Of a stretch of DNA of 64,000 bases, positions 44,655 to 52,026 are shown one piece after another. Under the pieces are notes generated by a model. That model had not been told where the DNA came from and ran no database searches. It was given only the letters and a program-made list of their open reading frames with translations. Positions within the stretch are counted from its first letter, which is position 1; the number at the start of each line of letters is the position of its first letter. A program made the translations under genes and the position numbers. Source of the stretch: Streptomyces cynarae (lineage in GTDB: Bacteria; Actinomycetota; Actinomycetes; Streptomycetales; Streptomycetaceae). The stretch spans positions 4,096,001 to 4,160,000 of the forward strand of contig NZ_CP106793.1 in assembly GCF_025642135.1 (NCBI RefSeq), in the 5' to 3' direction.

Positions 44655-45230
44655 GTGCTCAAGACTTCCGCTGTCCCGTCCGTGTCCGCCGTGCCACCCT
44701 CCTCCGGGCATCCTGAGGGGGTGAGCAACGACGAGTTCCGCGCTGCCATGTCCCGGCTGGCCGCGGGCGTGGTCCTGGTGACCTCGCACGAGCCGCCGCT
44801 GGATCCCGAGGGGCCGAAGGGTGAGGACGTCGGCATGACGGCGACCGCCTTCATGTCGGTGTCCCTGGATCCGCCCCTGGTGCTGGTGAGCCTGCGCGAG
44901 GGCGCCCGCATGGACGACCTGCTCGCCGAGCAGCCGCTGTGGGCGGTCTCCGTCCTCTCGGAGAGCCAGCGGCACATCGCGGGACGCTTCGCGATGAAGG
45001 GCCGCGTCAGCGACCGTCTGCTGTTCGAGGACATCCCGTACGTCCGCGGCGAGGCCTCCGGCGCACCGCTGGTCGGCGGCGCGCTGGCGACGCTTGAGTG
45101 CCGCACGGAACAGCGGGTGCAGGCGGGCGACCACACGCTCGTGATCGGCAGGGTGCTCACGGCCCGGGTGCCGAGTGCGGAGGGCGGACCGCTGATGTAT
45201 TTCCGGGGGCGGTACCGGCACTTGGGGTGA
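44655..45230 (+). CDS. Flavin reductase family protein
   Basis: 191 residues with the FMN-binding split-barrel fold: FRAAMSRLAAGVVLVTSH, GMTATAFMSVSLDPPLVLVSL and FAVNVLSE-like WAVSVLSESQRHIAGRFA. The family supplies reduced flavin to two-component monooxygenases. The GTG at 44655 gives a 22-residue extension (MLKTSAVPSVSAV); a GTG at 44721 (MSNDEFRAAM) is an equally good start. No monooxygenase partner is adjacent. Confidence 0.9.
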   Translation: MLKTSAVPSVSAVPPSSGHPEGVSNDEFRAAMSRLAAGVVLVTSHEPPLDPEGPKGEDVGMTATAFMSVSLDPPLVLVSLREGARMDDLLAEQPLWAVSVLSESQRHIAGRFAMKGRVSDRLLFEDIPYVRGEASGAPLVGGALATLECRTEQRVQAGDHTLVIGRVLTARVPSAEGGPLMYFRGRYRHLG

Positions 45231-45278
45231 GCGGAGAAATCCGTGGCCCTCGGCGGCTTTCCGGCCTACGGTGCGCGG

Positions 45279-45749
45279 GTGACGACCGCTTCCGCCCCGC
45301 GCCTCGAAGAAATCACCGCCGAAAACCTCGACGCCGCGCTCGGCATCCGCGTCCGGCCCGGGCAGGAACACGCGGTCGCGCCGGTCGTGAAGTCCCTCGC
45401 CGAGGCGTACGTCCACCCCGGTGTCGCCTGGCCGCGCCTCATCGTGGACGACGGCAGGCCCGTAGGGTTCCTCATGGCCTTCTTCGACATCGACTGGTAC
45501 GAGGACGGCAGCGTCCGGCGCTCGGGCCTGTGGCGGCTGAACATCGCCGCCGGGGAGCAGGGCCGCGGGTACGGCCGTTTCGCCGTCGAGTCGGTCGCCG
45601 CCGAGATCCGGCGCCGGGGCGGCACGCGACTGTACGTCACCTGGCATCCCGGTCCGGACGGTCCGGAGAACTTCTACCTGGGGCTGGGGTTCCACAAGAA
45701 CGGGGAGACGAGCGGGGACCAGACCGTGGGCGTCCTGGGCCTGACCTGA
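45279..45749 (+). CDS. GNAT family acetyltransferase
   Basis: 156 residues. The N-terminal LEEITAENLDAALGIRV and the acetyl-CoA binding region RLNIAAGEQGRGYGRFAVESVAAEI (with G-R-G-Y-G) show a GNAT fold like spermidine or diamine acetyltransferases (FYLGLGFHKNGE near the end). GTG start follows the flavin reductase by 48 bases. Substrate unknown. It converges with arfB, and the short GTCCGGCT repeats lie between. Confidence 0.9.
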   Translation: MTTASAPRLEEITAENLDAALGIRVRPGQEHAVAPVVKSLAEAYVHPGVAWPRLIVDDGRPVGFLMAFFDIDWYEDGSVRRSGLWRLNIAAGEQGRGYGRFAVESVAAEIRRRGGTRLYVTWHPGPDGPENFYLGLGFHKNGETSGDQTVGVLGLT

Positions 45750-45756
45750 CCGGACG

Positions 45757-45804
45757 GTCCGGCTGTCCGGCTGTCCGGCTGTCCGGCTGTCCGGCTGTCC
45801 GGCT
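45757..45804. repeat. Six tandem copies of GTCCGGCT
   Basis: A perfect 8-bp repeat fills the gap between convergent GNAT and arfB genes and touches the arfB stop codon. Confidence 0.95.
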
Positions 45805-46273
45805 ACGTCCAGTCGCGAGCGGACCGGCCGCGTTTCGTCTCCGAGCGCTGCTTCTTCTCCCGCAGTCGCCGCTCGTTGATCCCCCGTGGGATCCGGGTCG
45901 GCCTGCGGGGCTTGGGCGGGGGCGCGGTCGCCTCCGCCAGCAGCGCCGCCAGGCGTACCGCGGCGGCCTCACGGTTGCGCCACTGGGAGCGGTGCTCGGA
46001 GGAGCGGACGCTGACGACCCCGTTGACCAGGCGGGGCGCCAGGCGCTCGAGGGCGCGCTCCTTCCACACCTGGGGAAGGGCCTCGGTGTTCGCCAGGTCG
46101 AAGCGCAGCTCGACCTGCGAGTCACTGGTGTTGACGTGTTGTCCGCCGGGCCCGGACGACCGGGAGAAACGCCACATCAGCTCGGCCTCGGGAAGCGAGA
46201 CGGAGCCGCGGATTCTGTGTTTTCCGGGGGACAGCCCCCCGGACTCCCGAGAAGGACCGGACATGCCCTCCAT
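45803..46273 (-). CDS. arfB: Peptide-release ribosome rescue hydrolase ArfB (YaeJ)
   Basis: 156 residues. The catalytic GGQ motif stands in FSRSSGPGGQHVNTSDSQVEL near 45, and the C-terminus is basic (REKKQRSETKRGRSARDW), the tail that enters the empty mRNA channel of a stalled ribosome. It hydrolyses peptidyl-tRNA on stalled ribosomes. The ATG at 46273 has GGAG upstream at good spacing; the ATG at 46264 would leave almost no spacing after GGAGG. Confidence 0.95.
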   Translation of the reverse strand: MEGMSGPSRESGGLSPGKHRIRGSVSLPEAELMWRFSRSSGPGGQHVNTSDSQVELRFDLANTEALPQVWKERALERLAPRLVNGVVSVRSSEHRSQWRNREAAAVRLAALLAEATAPPPKPRRPTRIPRGINERRLREKKQRSETKRGRSARDWT

Positions 46274-46423
46274 GTTCCCCGCTCCGCCCGGTCCGCGTCA
46301 TCCCGATTTCCGGCGGCAGGTAAAAAAGGTAAAGGAACCCGGAACCGTGAGTGCCCCCCTTGGCGTTGCTAGAGGTGGCGGTAGCTTCATCCGCACACGC
46401 AACGAGGGAAGGGACTCCCAACA

Positions 46424-46999
46424 ATGGCTGTAAGCCTGTCCAAGGGTGGCAACGTCTCGCTCACCAAGGAGGCTCCGGGCCTGACCGCCGTCACCGTGGG
46501 CCTCGGCTGGGACGTCCGCACCACCACCGGCACGGACTTCGACCTCGACGCGTCCGCGATCGCGGTCAACGCCCAGGGGAAGGTCTACTCGGACCAGCAC
46601 TTCGTCTTCTTCAACAACAAGCAGACCCCGGACAACTCGATCGTCCACACGGGTGACAACCGCACGGGCGAGGGCGCGGGCGACGACGAGGCGATCAACG
46701 TCAACCTGGCGGCGCTCCCGGCCGACATCGACAAGATCGTCTTCCCGGTCTCCATCTACGACGCGGAGTCCCGCTCGCAGAACTTCGGCCAGGTGCGCAA
46801 CGCCTACATCCGCATCGTCAACCAGGCCGGCGGCCAGGAGATCGCCCGCTACGACCTGTCGGAGGACGCGGCCACGGAGACGGCCATGGTCTTCGGCGAG
46901 CTGTACCGCAACGGCGCGGAGTGGAAGTTCCGCGCGGTCGGCCAGGGCTACGCGTCGGGCCTGGTGGGCATCGCCCAGGACTTCGGCGTGAACGTCTGA
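46424..46999 (+). CDS. TerD family protein
   Basis: 191 residues with the TerD start [20 protein letters not shown] and the calcium-binding pair FDLDASA / [26 protein letters not shown] (visible as [10 protein letters not shown]). The family is linked to tellurite and stress resistance, and TerD copies affect sporulation and Ca balance in Streptomyces. The ATG follows GGAAGGGA. A GGAAC...CGTT pair at 46341 and 46364 could be an ECF-type promoter, but this is weak. Terminator follows. Confidence 0.96.
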   Translation: MAVSLSKGGNVSLTKEAPGLTAVTVGLGWDVRTTTGTDFDLDASAIAVNAQGKVYSDQHFVFFNNKQTPDNSIVHTGDNRTGEGAGDDEAINVNLAALPADIDKIVFPVSIYDAESRSQNFGQVRNAYIRIVNQAGGQEIARYDLSEDAATETAMVFGELYRNGAEWKFRAVGQGYASGLVGIAQDFGVNV

Positions 47000-47019
47000 C
47001 GGAGTCCCCTGTCTCCTCG

Positions 47020-47053
47020 CCGGGGCCCCGGTCCGGGAGGCCGGGGCCCCGGC
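47020..47053. terminator. Terminator after TerD gene
   Basis: GCCGGGGCCCCGG occurs twice around TCCGGGAG; each is nearly self-complementary, so the region forms a strong GC hairpin 20 bases after the stop. Confidence 0.75.
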
Positions 47054-47107
47054 GTGGTGCCCGGCCTCCCACGACCCGTGCCGGACCGTCCGCGATACGT
47101 TGCGCGG

Positions 47108-47620
47108 GTGATCCTCGAGCCCCTCTCCCCCGCCCCCGACCACGACCTTCCGGGTGAGCTGCTGACCGAACTCACCGCGCTCTACGCCTCCAACCGGGAG
47201 TTCCACGCACTGAGCGGCGACTTCCCCGACCCGGACGACATCCGTCCGGAGCAGGTGGCGGCCGCGCTGGCCGACGAGTTGGCGCACCCCGACGTGGAGG
47301 TCCTGCTCGCCCGCAGTTTCGGGCGGCTCGTCGGAATCGTCGTCACGCTGGCCCACCACCCCGACCCGGCCGACCCGGACCCGTGGATCGGCCTGCTGAT
47401 GGTGGACGCGGCGATGCAGCGGCACGGCCACGGGCGACTGCTGGCGTCCCTGGTGGAGGACCGCTTCCGCGCCGCCGGCCGCACCGCCGTGCGCCTGGCC
47501 GTGCTCGAGAACAACCCCGCGGGGCTCGGCTTCTGGACGGCGCTCGGCTACGAGGTCGTCGACCGCCGCCCGGACCGCGACCGGGGCCGCCCGTGCGCCG
47601 TGCTGCGCAAGGCCCTGTGA
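47108..47620 (+). CDS. GNAT family acetyltransferase
   Basis: 170 residues. The GNAT core is visible as VEVLLARSFGRLVGIVVTL, then WIGLLMVDAAMQRHGHGRLLASLVED with the H-G-H-G-R pyrophosphate loop, and LAVLENNPAGLGFWTALGYE. Substrate unknown. The GTG start lacks a strong ribosome site. It is followed 13 bases later by the next ORF, so they form a pair. Confidence 0.9.
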   Translation: MILEPLSPAPDHDLPGELLTELTALYASNREFHALSGDFPDPDDIRPEQVAAALADELAHPDVEVLLARSFGRLVGIVVTLAHHPDPADPDPWIGLLMVDAAMQRHGHGRLLASLVEDRFRAAGRTAVRLAVLENNPAGLGFWTALGYEVVDRRPDRDRGRPCAVLRKAL

Positions 47621-47633
47621 CACCATCGCCCCC

Positions 47634-48131
47634 GTGCTCGACATCGGCTACGCCCTCTCCAACCGCTTCCCCGACCCCCCGCAGACCGACTACCGCCGCG
47701 CGGACGTCCGCGCCCTGCGGCACGACCTGTTCTGCGGTGACGTCTATCTCGCCGACACCGAGGCGGACCGGGAGCTGTCCACAGCCTGGGGATGGGTGCC
47801 GGTGCTCGACTTCGCGTGGGCCCTGTGCGACATCGTCGAGCGGCTCGACCGGGACCCGCTCGGCAGCCGCGCCGCCCGGCCGCAGCGCGCGGAGCTGGAC
47901 TTCACCGAGTCGACCGACCGCCTGCTGTTCGAGCGCCGTTTCGGCTGGGTGGACATCGAGGCGGAGTGGCTGCCGGCGGAGCCCCCGCTGACGTTCCCCC
48001 ACGCGGAACTGCGCCGCGAGGCCCGCGACTTCCTGCAGGACCTGATCGCCGACCTGACCGACCTGCACGAGGACCTCGGCGAGAACCCGGCGATCTGGAC
48101 GCTGCAGGCCCGCTTTCCCCGGGTCGCCTGA
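47634..48131 (+). CDS. Conserved hypothetical protein
   Basis: 165 residues, MLDIGYALSNRFPDPPQTDYRR to TLQARFPRVA. No domain I can name. It is acidic and helical in the second half (ELRREARDFLQDLIADLTDLHEDLG), with an AWALCDIVERLDRDPLG segment in the middle. Likely a cytosolic protein. The GTG start is 13 bases after the GNAT stop, so translation is probably coupled. Third-position GC supports coding. Confidence 0.8.
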   Translation: MLDIGYALSNRFPDPPQTDYRRADVRALRHDLFCGDVYLADTEADRELSTAWGWVPVLDFAWALCDIVERLDRDPLGSRAARPQRAELDFTESTDRLLFERRFGWVDIEAEWLPAEPPLTFPHAELRREARDFLQDLIADLTDLHEDLGENPAIWTLQARFPRVA

Positions 48132-48164
48132 CACCGGGAGCCGCCGGACGCGGTGGTCCGCTCC

Positions 48165-49139
48165 TCACGGCTCCAGGACCACCTTGCCGACCGTGCCCCG
48201 CGCCTCAAGGGCCCGGTGGGCCTCGGCCGCCTCGGCGAGCGGGAAGCGCTGGACGGCCGGGACCAGGCGGCCGGCCGCGGCCTCGGCGAGGGCCCGCTCC
48301 TCCAGGGTGCGCAAGGGGTCCGGACCGCCCGCCCTCCGCAGCATCGCGGGACCGAGGACCTGCTCGGAGACGCCCTCGACCAGATACGGCCGGCCGCCCC
48401 GGATGCCCTCGGCGGACCACCCGAACACGAGGTGCCGGCCGCCCGGCGCGAGCAGTCCCACGGCGGTCCTGGCCACCGCGCCGCCGACACCGTCGAAGAC
48501 CACGGTGACCCTGCCGCGATACTCCACGAGTCGGTCCGCCCAGGCGGGGTCCGTGTAGTCGACGGCGAGGTCCGCGCCGTTCTCCCGCACCCGCGCGACC
48601 TTCCCCGGACCGCCCGCGAGCCCGATCACGGTGGCGCCCGCGTGCCGGGCATACTGCACGAGGAGGGTGCCGATGCCGCCCGCGGCGGCCGGGACGAGGG
48701 CCACGGAGCCGGGGCCGAGGTCGGCGAACTGGAGGATGCCCATCGCCGTACGGCCCGTGCCGATCATCGCGACGGCCTGCGCCTCGTCCAGGTTCGCCGG
48801 TATCTCGTGCAGGCGGACGACGTCCGTGACGGCGAGTTCGGCGTAGCCTCCCGGCACGAAGCCGAGGTGGGCGACGACCCGGCGGCCGAGCCAGCGGGTG
48901 TCGACGCCCTCGCCGAGGGACTCGACGGTGCCGGCGACCTCGCGGCCGGGGATCGTGGGCAGTGGGGCCGGCCCGGGCGCGGGACCGGTCTCGCCCTCGC
49001 GGAGCGCGGTGTCCAGCAGGTGCACGCCCGCCGCGGCGACGGCGACTCGCACCTGGCCGGGGCCCGGCTCGGGGTCCTCGACCTTCTCGTGGGTGAGGTT
49101 CTCGGCGGGGCCGAAGGCGTGCAGCCGGATCGCGTGCAT
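48165..49139 (-). CDS. Zinc-type quinone oxidoreductase (MDR superfamily)
   Basis: 324 residues of the QOR/enoyl reductase type. Marks: MHAIRLHAFGPAENL, PGREVAGTVESLGEGV, VALVPAAAGGIGTLLVQYARHAGATVIG (Rossmann nucleotide loop, AAAGGIG), VTVVFDGVGG and the tail GTVGKVVLEP. It has no structural zinc cysteine cluster, as expected of QOR. NADPH-dependent reduction of quinones or reactive carbonyls is likely. A SoxR-type palindrome lies 70 bases upstream, and S. coelicolor has a SoxR-controlled oxidoreductase in this region (SCO4266), so it may be that gene. Confidence 0.93.
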   Translation of the reverse strand: MHAIRLHAFGPAENLTHEKVEDPEPGPGQVRVAVAAAGVHLLDTALREGETGPAPGPAPLPTIPGREVAGTVESLGEGVDTRWLGRRVVAHLGFVPGGYAELAVTDVVRLHEIPANLDEAQAVAMIGTGRTAMGILQFADLGPGSVALVPAAAGGIGTLLVQYARHAGATVIGLAGGPGKVARVRENGADLAVDYTDPAWADRLVEYRGRVTVVFDGVGGAVARTAVGLLAPGGRHLVFGWSAEGIRGGRPYLVEGVSEQVLGPAMLRRAGGPDPLRTLEERALAEAAAGRLVPAVQRFPLAEAAEAHRALEARGTVGKVVLEP

Positions 49140-49208
49140 GGGCGGGCTCCTCGTCCGTGGGTCTTCGCCGTCACATGTCGTGCTCTCTCGGAAGGCCCAC
49201 CCTTCAAG

Positions 49209-49224
49209 CTCAAGCGCGCTTGAG
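49209..49224. promoter_or_regulatory. SoxR-box-like palindrome CTCAAGCGCGCTTGAG
   Basis: A perfect 16-bp palindrome, in the context GACCTCAAG..CTTGAGCTT. It resembles the SoxR box CCTCAAG..CTTGAGG. On the minus strand TTGACC precedes it and could be the -35, and a 19-base spacer to AAGGGT would fit MerR-family promoters. Confidence 0.7.
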
Positions 49225-49282
49225 GTCAAGGGCGACCTCGCAGGCCGGGTCGATTGTCAGTGGTGCGGTGCAGCATGGGGGC

Positions 49283-49957
49283 ATGGTGCGGAAGGCGCGG
49301 GTGGTGAAGGCGGCGCGGCGGCCGGAGGTCCGGCTGCCCGAGCTGGTGGCGTGGTCGGACGGGGAGGTGGTGCCGGACGGGGACTACGACGGGCTGGAGT
49401 TCCGGGACGCGGATCTCGCGGAGCAGGACGGCGGGGGCGCCCGGTTCATGGACTGCGCGCTGACGGCGTGCGCGCTGGACGGGACGGGGCTCAACCACGC
49501 GCGCGTGCTGGACTCGGTCCTCACGGGCATACGGGGCGTGGGCACGGACCTGGCGGAGGCGACCCTGCGCGATGTGGAGCTGGTGGACGCCCGGCTCGGC
49601 GGGACGCAGCTGCACGGGGCGGTGCTGGAGCGGGTGCTGGTGCGCGGCGGCAAGATCGACTACCTGAACCTGCGCAAGGCACGGCTGAAGGACGTCGTCT
49701 TCGAGGGCTGTGTCCTCGTCGAGCCCGACTTCGGGGGCGCCCGGCTGGAGCGGGTGGAGTTCGTGGACTGCGTGCTGAAGGGAGCCGACCTGACGGCGGC
49801 GACCCTGGTGGACGTGGACCTGCGCCGCGCGGCGGAGCTGGACATCGCGCGCGGAGTGGACCGCCTGTCCGGCGCGGCGATCAGCCATGCGCAGCTGCTG
49901 GATCTCGCGCCGGTGCTGGCGGCGGCGATGGGGCTGCGGGTGGCGGAAGCGGACTGA
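49283..49957 (+). CDS. Pentapeptide-repeat protein
   Basis: 224 residues. From about residue 38 on, five-residue A(D/N)LxX-like units run through the protein (FRDADLAEQ, ARFMDCALTACALDGTGL, TLRDVELVDARLGGTQL, ARLKDVVFEGCVL, ADLTAATLVDVDLRRA), giving a right-handed quadrilateral helix. Such proteins may mimic DNA or bind gyrase, but many have no known role. ATG start. It is divergent from the oxidoreductase, with the SoxR-like site in the 143-base gap. A minisatellite begins 12 bases after its stop. Confidence 0.9.
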   Translation: MVRKARVVKAARRPEVRLPELVAWSDGEVVPDGDYDGLEFRDADLAEQDGGGARFMDCALTACALDGTGLNHARVLDSVLTGIRGVGTDLAEATLRDVELVDARLGGTQLHGAVLERVLVRGGKIDYLNLRKARLKDVVFEGCVLVEPDFGGARLERVEFVDCVLKGADLTAATLVDVDLRRAAELDIARGVDRLSGAAISHAQLLDLAPVLAAAMGLRVAEAD

Positions 49958-49968
49958 CGACCACCCGA

Positions 49969-50322
49969 CACGGGCGGCGAGCGGCAGGGGCGGCGGACCG
50001 GAAGGCCGCGGACCGGCACGGGCGGCGAGCGGCAGGGGCGGCGGACCGGAAGGCCGCGGACCGGCGAGCGGCAGAGGCGGCGGACCGGAAGGCCGCGGAC
50101 CGGCGAGCGGCAGAGGCGGCGGACCGGAAGGCCGCGGACCGGCGAGCGGCAGAGGCGGCGGACCGGAAGGCCGCGGACCGGCGAGTGGCAGAGGCGGCGG
50201 ACCGGAAGGCCGCGGACCGGCGAGCGGCAGAGGCGGCGGACCGGAAGGCCGCGGACCGGCGAGTGGCAGAGGCGGCGGACCGGAAGGCCGCGGACCGGCG
50301 AGCGGCAGGGGCGGCAGACCGG
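49969..50322. repeat. Minisatellite: two 48-bp and six 39-bp units plus a partial
   Basis: The two left units begin CACGGGCGG then CGAGCGGCAGGGG; six 39-bp units follow (CGAG(C/T)GGCAGAGGCGGCGG.. to GCGGACCGG), and a partial copy ends near 50322. Copies differ at only one site (CGAGC or CGAGT). ORFs through it (Arg/Ala-rich in all frames) are not convincing. The whole 516-base gap to the next gene has no clear gene. Confidence 0.95.
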
Positions 50323-50473
50323 CACGGCGCCGTCGCCCGGGGGCTGACGGCGGCGGCCACGGCCCTCGAAGCGGAACCGGGCCATGCCCCCGGCGGGGAC
50401 GTGCGCCGCACTCGTCTCGCCACGGCGGTCGCGTGGGTGGACCATGGAGGTGGAGCGATGAGGGAGGCCCGCC

Positions 50474-50665
50474 ATGAAGAAGTCATCCGGAGCCTCGGAT
50501 TACGACACCTGGCTCTACTCGCACACCCCCTCGCAGGCCGAGGGCGAGCGCGACGAGCCGGGCGAGCGCAGCGCCATGGAGCAGCACCCGGAGGTCCCGC
50601 GCACGGAGCCGTCCCAGGCGGAGGGCGAGCGGAGCGCGGACGAGCAGGGGTCGAATCGCCCCTGA
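50474..50665 (+). CDS. Small acidic hydrophilic protein
   Basis: 63 residues, MKKSSGASDYDTWLYSHTPSQAEGERDEPG to EQGSNRP. The segment PSQAEGER occurs twice (about residues 19-26 and 46-53). Predicted to be disordered. The ATG has GGGAGG seven bases upstream, a good ribosome site, which supports a real gene. It lies 35 bases before the PP2C gene, same strand, so they may be cotranscribed. Function unknown. Confidence 0.7.
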   Translation: MKKSSGASDYDTWLYSHTPSQAEGERDEPGERSAMEQHPEVPRTEPSQAEGERSADEQGSNRP

Positions 50666-50699
50666 CCACGGGTGATCCGTTGATCGGCGGTGGCCTTCG

Positions 50700-51455
50700 G
50701 TGTCGTATGTCGCTGTCAGCGCGCTCAGCCACCCGGGCCTGCTGCGGGACAAGAACGAGGACAGTCTCGTCGCCGGGCCCTGGACGCTGTGTGCCACCGT
50801 CACCGAGAACCCGCAGACGCTGGTCTTCCCCCTGGGGACGCCCCTGGTGGTCGCCGTGGCCGACGGACTCGGCGGGCACCCCGGGGGCGAGGTGGCGAGC
50901 GCGCTGGTGGCGCGGCGGTTCGCCGCCCTCGGGCCGGCGCTGGGCAGTGAGGACGCCGTCCGGGGCGCCGTGGACTCCTGCAACCGGGCCGTCTACACGG
51001 CCGCCGAGGGCGGCGAGGACGACGGTCGCGGCCTCGCGATGATGGGCACCACCGTCGCGGGTGCCGTCGTGCTGCCCAAGGAGCTGCTGGTCTTCAACGT
51101 GGGGGACAGCAGGGTCTTCGCCGCACCCCGGAGCGGACTGCGGCAGGTGAGCGTGGACGACAGTCCGCCCCTGGCGCCGGGTCAGCGCACCACCTCGCTG
51201 GTCACGCAGTGCCTCGGCGGCTCCCCGCACTACCGTGCCGTCGTCGCGCATGTGACGGCCACGCCGTTGTCACCGGGCGACCGCTATCTCGTCTGCACCG
51301 ACGGCCTCACGGATCCGGTGCCGGAGGACATGATCGACGCGGTGCTGCGGGAGCACGACGACGGACGGGCCGCCTTCGAACTGTGGAAGGCCGCCATCAG
51401 CGCGGGCGGCCCCGACAACATCACCCTCGCGCTCGTCCGCGTCGCCGACGAGTAG
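50700..51455 (+). CDS. PP2C-family serine/threonine phosphatase
   Basis: 251 residues. Metal-binding motifs of PPM phosphatases are present: LLRDKNEDSLV near 15, VAVADGLGGHPGGEVAS near 50, LVCTDGLTDPV near 200 and GGPDNITLALV near 240. Short, with no extra domains, so it is a cytosolic phosphatase. It may counter Ser/Thr kinases encoded elsewhere. The GTG start (MSYVAVSALSHPG) is the first in frame. It converges with the next GNAT gene, 15 bases apart. Confidence 0.94.
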   Translation: MSYVAVSALSHPGLLRDKNEDSLVAGPWTLCATVTENPQTLVFPLGTPLVVAVADGLGGHPGGEVASALVARRFAALGPALGSEDAVRGAVDSCNRAVYTAAEGGEDDGRGLAMMGTTVAGAVVLPKELLVFNVGDSRVFAAPRSGLRQVSVDDSPPLAPGQRTTSLVTQCLGGSPHYRAVVAHVTATPLSPGDRYLVCTDGLTDPVPEDMIDAVLREHDDGRAAFELWKAAISAGGPDNITLALVRVADE

Positions 51456-51469
51456 AAGGGGCAGGCTCC

Positions 51470-51958
51470 CTACCCCCTGCGCGCCGCGGACCGCCCCAGT
51501 TCCGCCAGCGCCCCGTCCGTCAGCCGGTACACCGTCCACTCGTCCTGCGGGCGGGCGCCCAGAGCCTCGTAGAAGTCGATCGACGGGCGGTTCCAGTTCA
51601 GCACCGACCACTCCAGACGCTCGTAGCCGCGCTCCACACAGATGCGGGCCAGTTCCGTCAGCAGCGCCTTGCCGTGGCCGGCGCCGCGGGCCTCCGGGCG
51701 GACGTACAGGTCCTCCAGGTAGATGCCGTGCACGCCCCGCCAGGTGGAGAAGTTCAGGAACCACAGCGCGAACCCGACGACCTCTCCCCCGTCGTCCTCC
51801 GCGACATGCGCGTACGCCGCCGGCCGCGCGCCGAACAGCGCCTCGCTCAACTGCTCCGGCGTGGCCCGCGCCTCCTCGGCGGCCTTCTCGTAGGCGGCGA
51901 GTTCACGGATCAGGGTGTGGATGACGGGGATGTCGTCGGGAGTCGCGGTGCGGATCAT
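51470..51958 (-). CDS. GNAT acetyltransferase, diamine N-acetyltransferase-like
   Basis: 162 residues, similar in plan to spermidine/diamine acetyltransferases: MIRTATPDDIPVIHTLIRELAAYEKA, FALWFLNFSTWRGVHGIYLEDLYVRPEARGAGHGKALLTELA (visible as IYLEDLYVRPEARG and GAGHGKALL) and LEWSVLNWNRPSIDFYEALGA. The second ATG (MIRTATP) is taken as start. It is transcribed towards the PP2C gene. A strong hairpin behind its promoter ends the large secreted-protein gene. Confidence 0.92.
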   Translation of the reverse strand: MIRTATPDDIPVIHTLIRELAAYEKAAEEARATPEQLSEALFGARPAAYAHVAEDDGGEVVGFALWFLNFSTWRGVHGIYLEDLYVRPEARGAGHGKALLTELARICVERGYERLEWSVLNWNRPSIDFYEALGARPQDEWTVYRLTDGALAELGRSAARRG

Positions 51959-51976
51959 GCGGGCAGTCAAACACAG

Positions 51977-52008
51977 GTGGGGCCGGGCCCACCAAGGCCC
52001 GGCCCCAC
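51977..52008 (-). terminator. Strong GC hairpin terminator
   Basis: GTGGGGCCGGGCC and GGCCCGGCCCCAC, a 13-bp perfect stem with a 6-base loop, 18 bases after the secreted propeller gene stop. It would end that leftward transcript. Confidence 0.85.
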
Positions 52009-52026
52009 CCCGCCGTCATGCGCGGC

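Noticed and set aside
49660..51251. Long Arg/Ser/Pro-rich ORFs across the minisatellite on the minus strand
   Set aside because: They are open only because the unit is 39 bp (13 codons) and GC-rich, and they run through the PP2C and pentapeptide genes.
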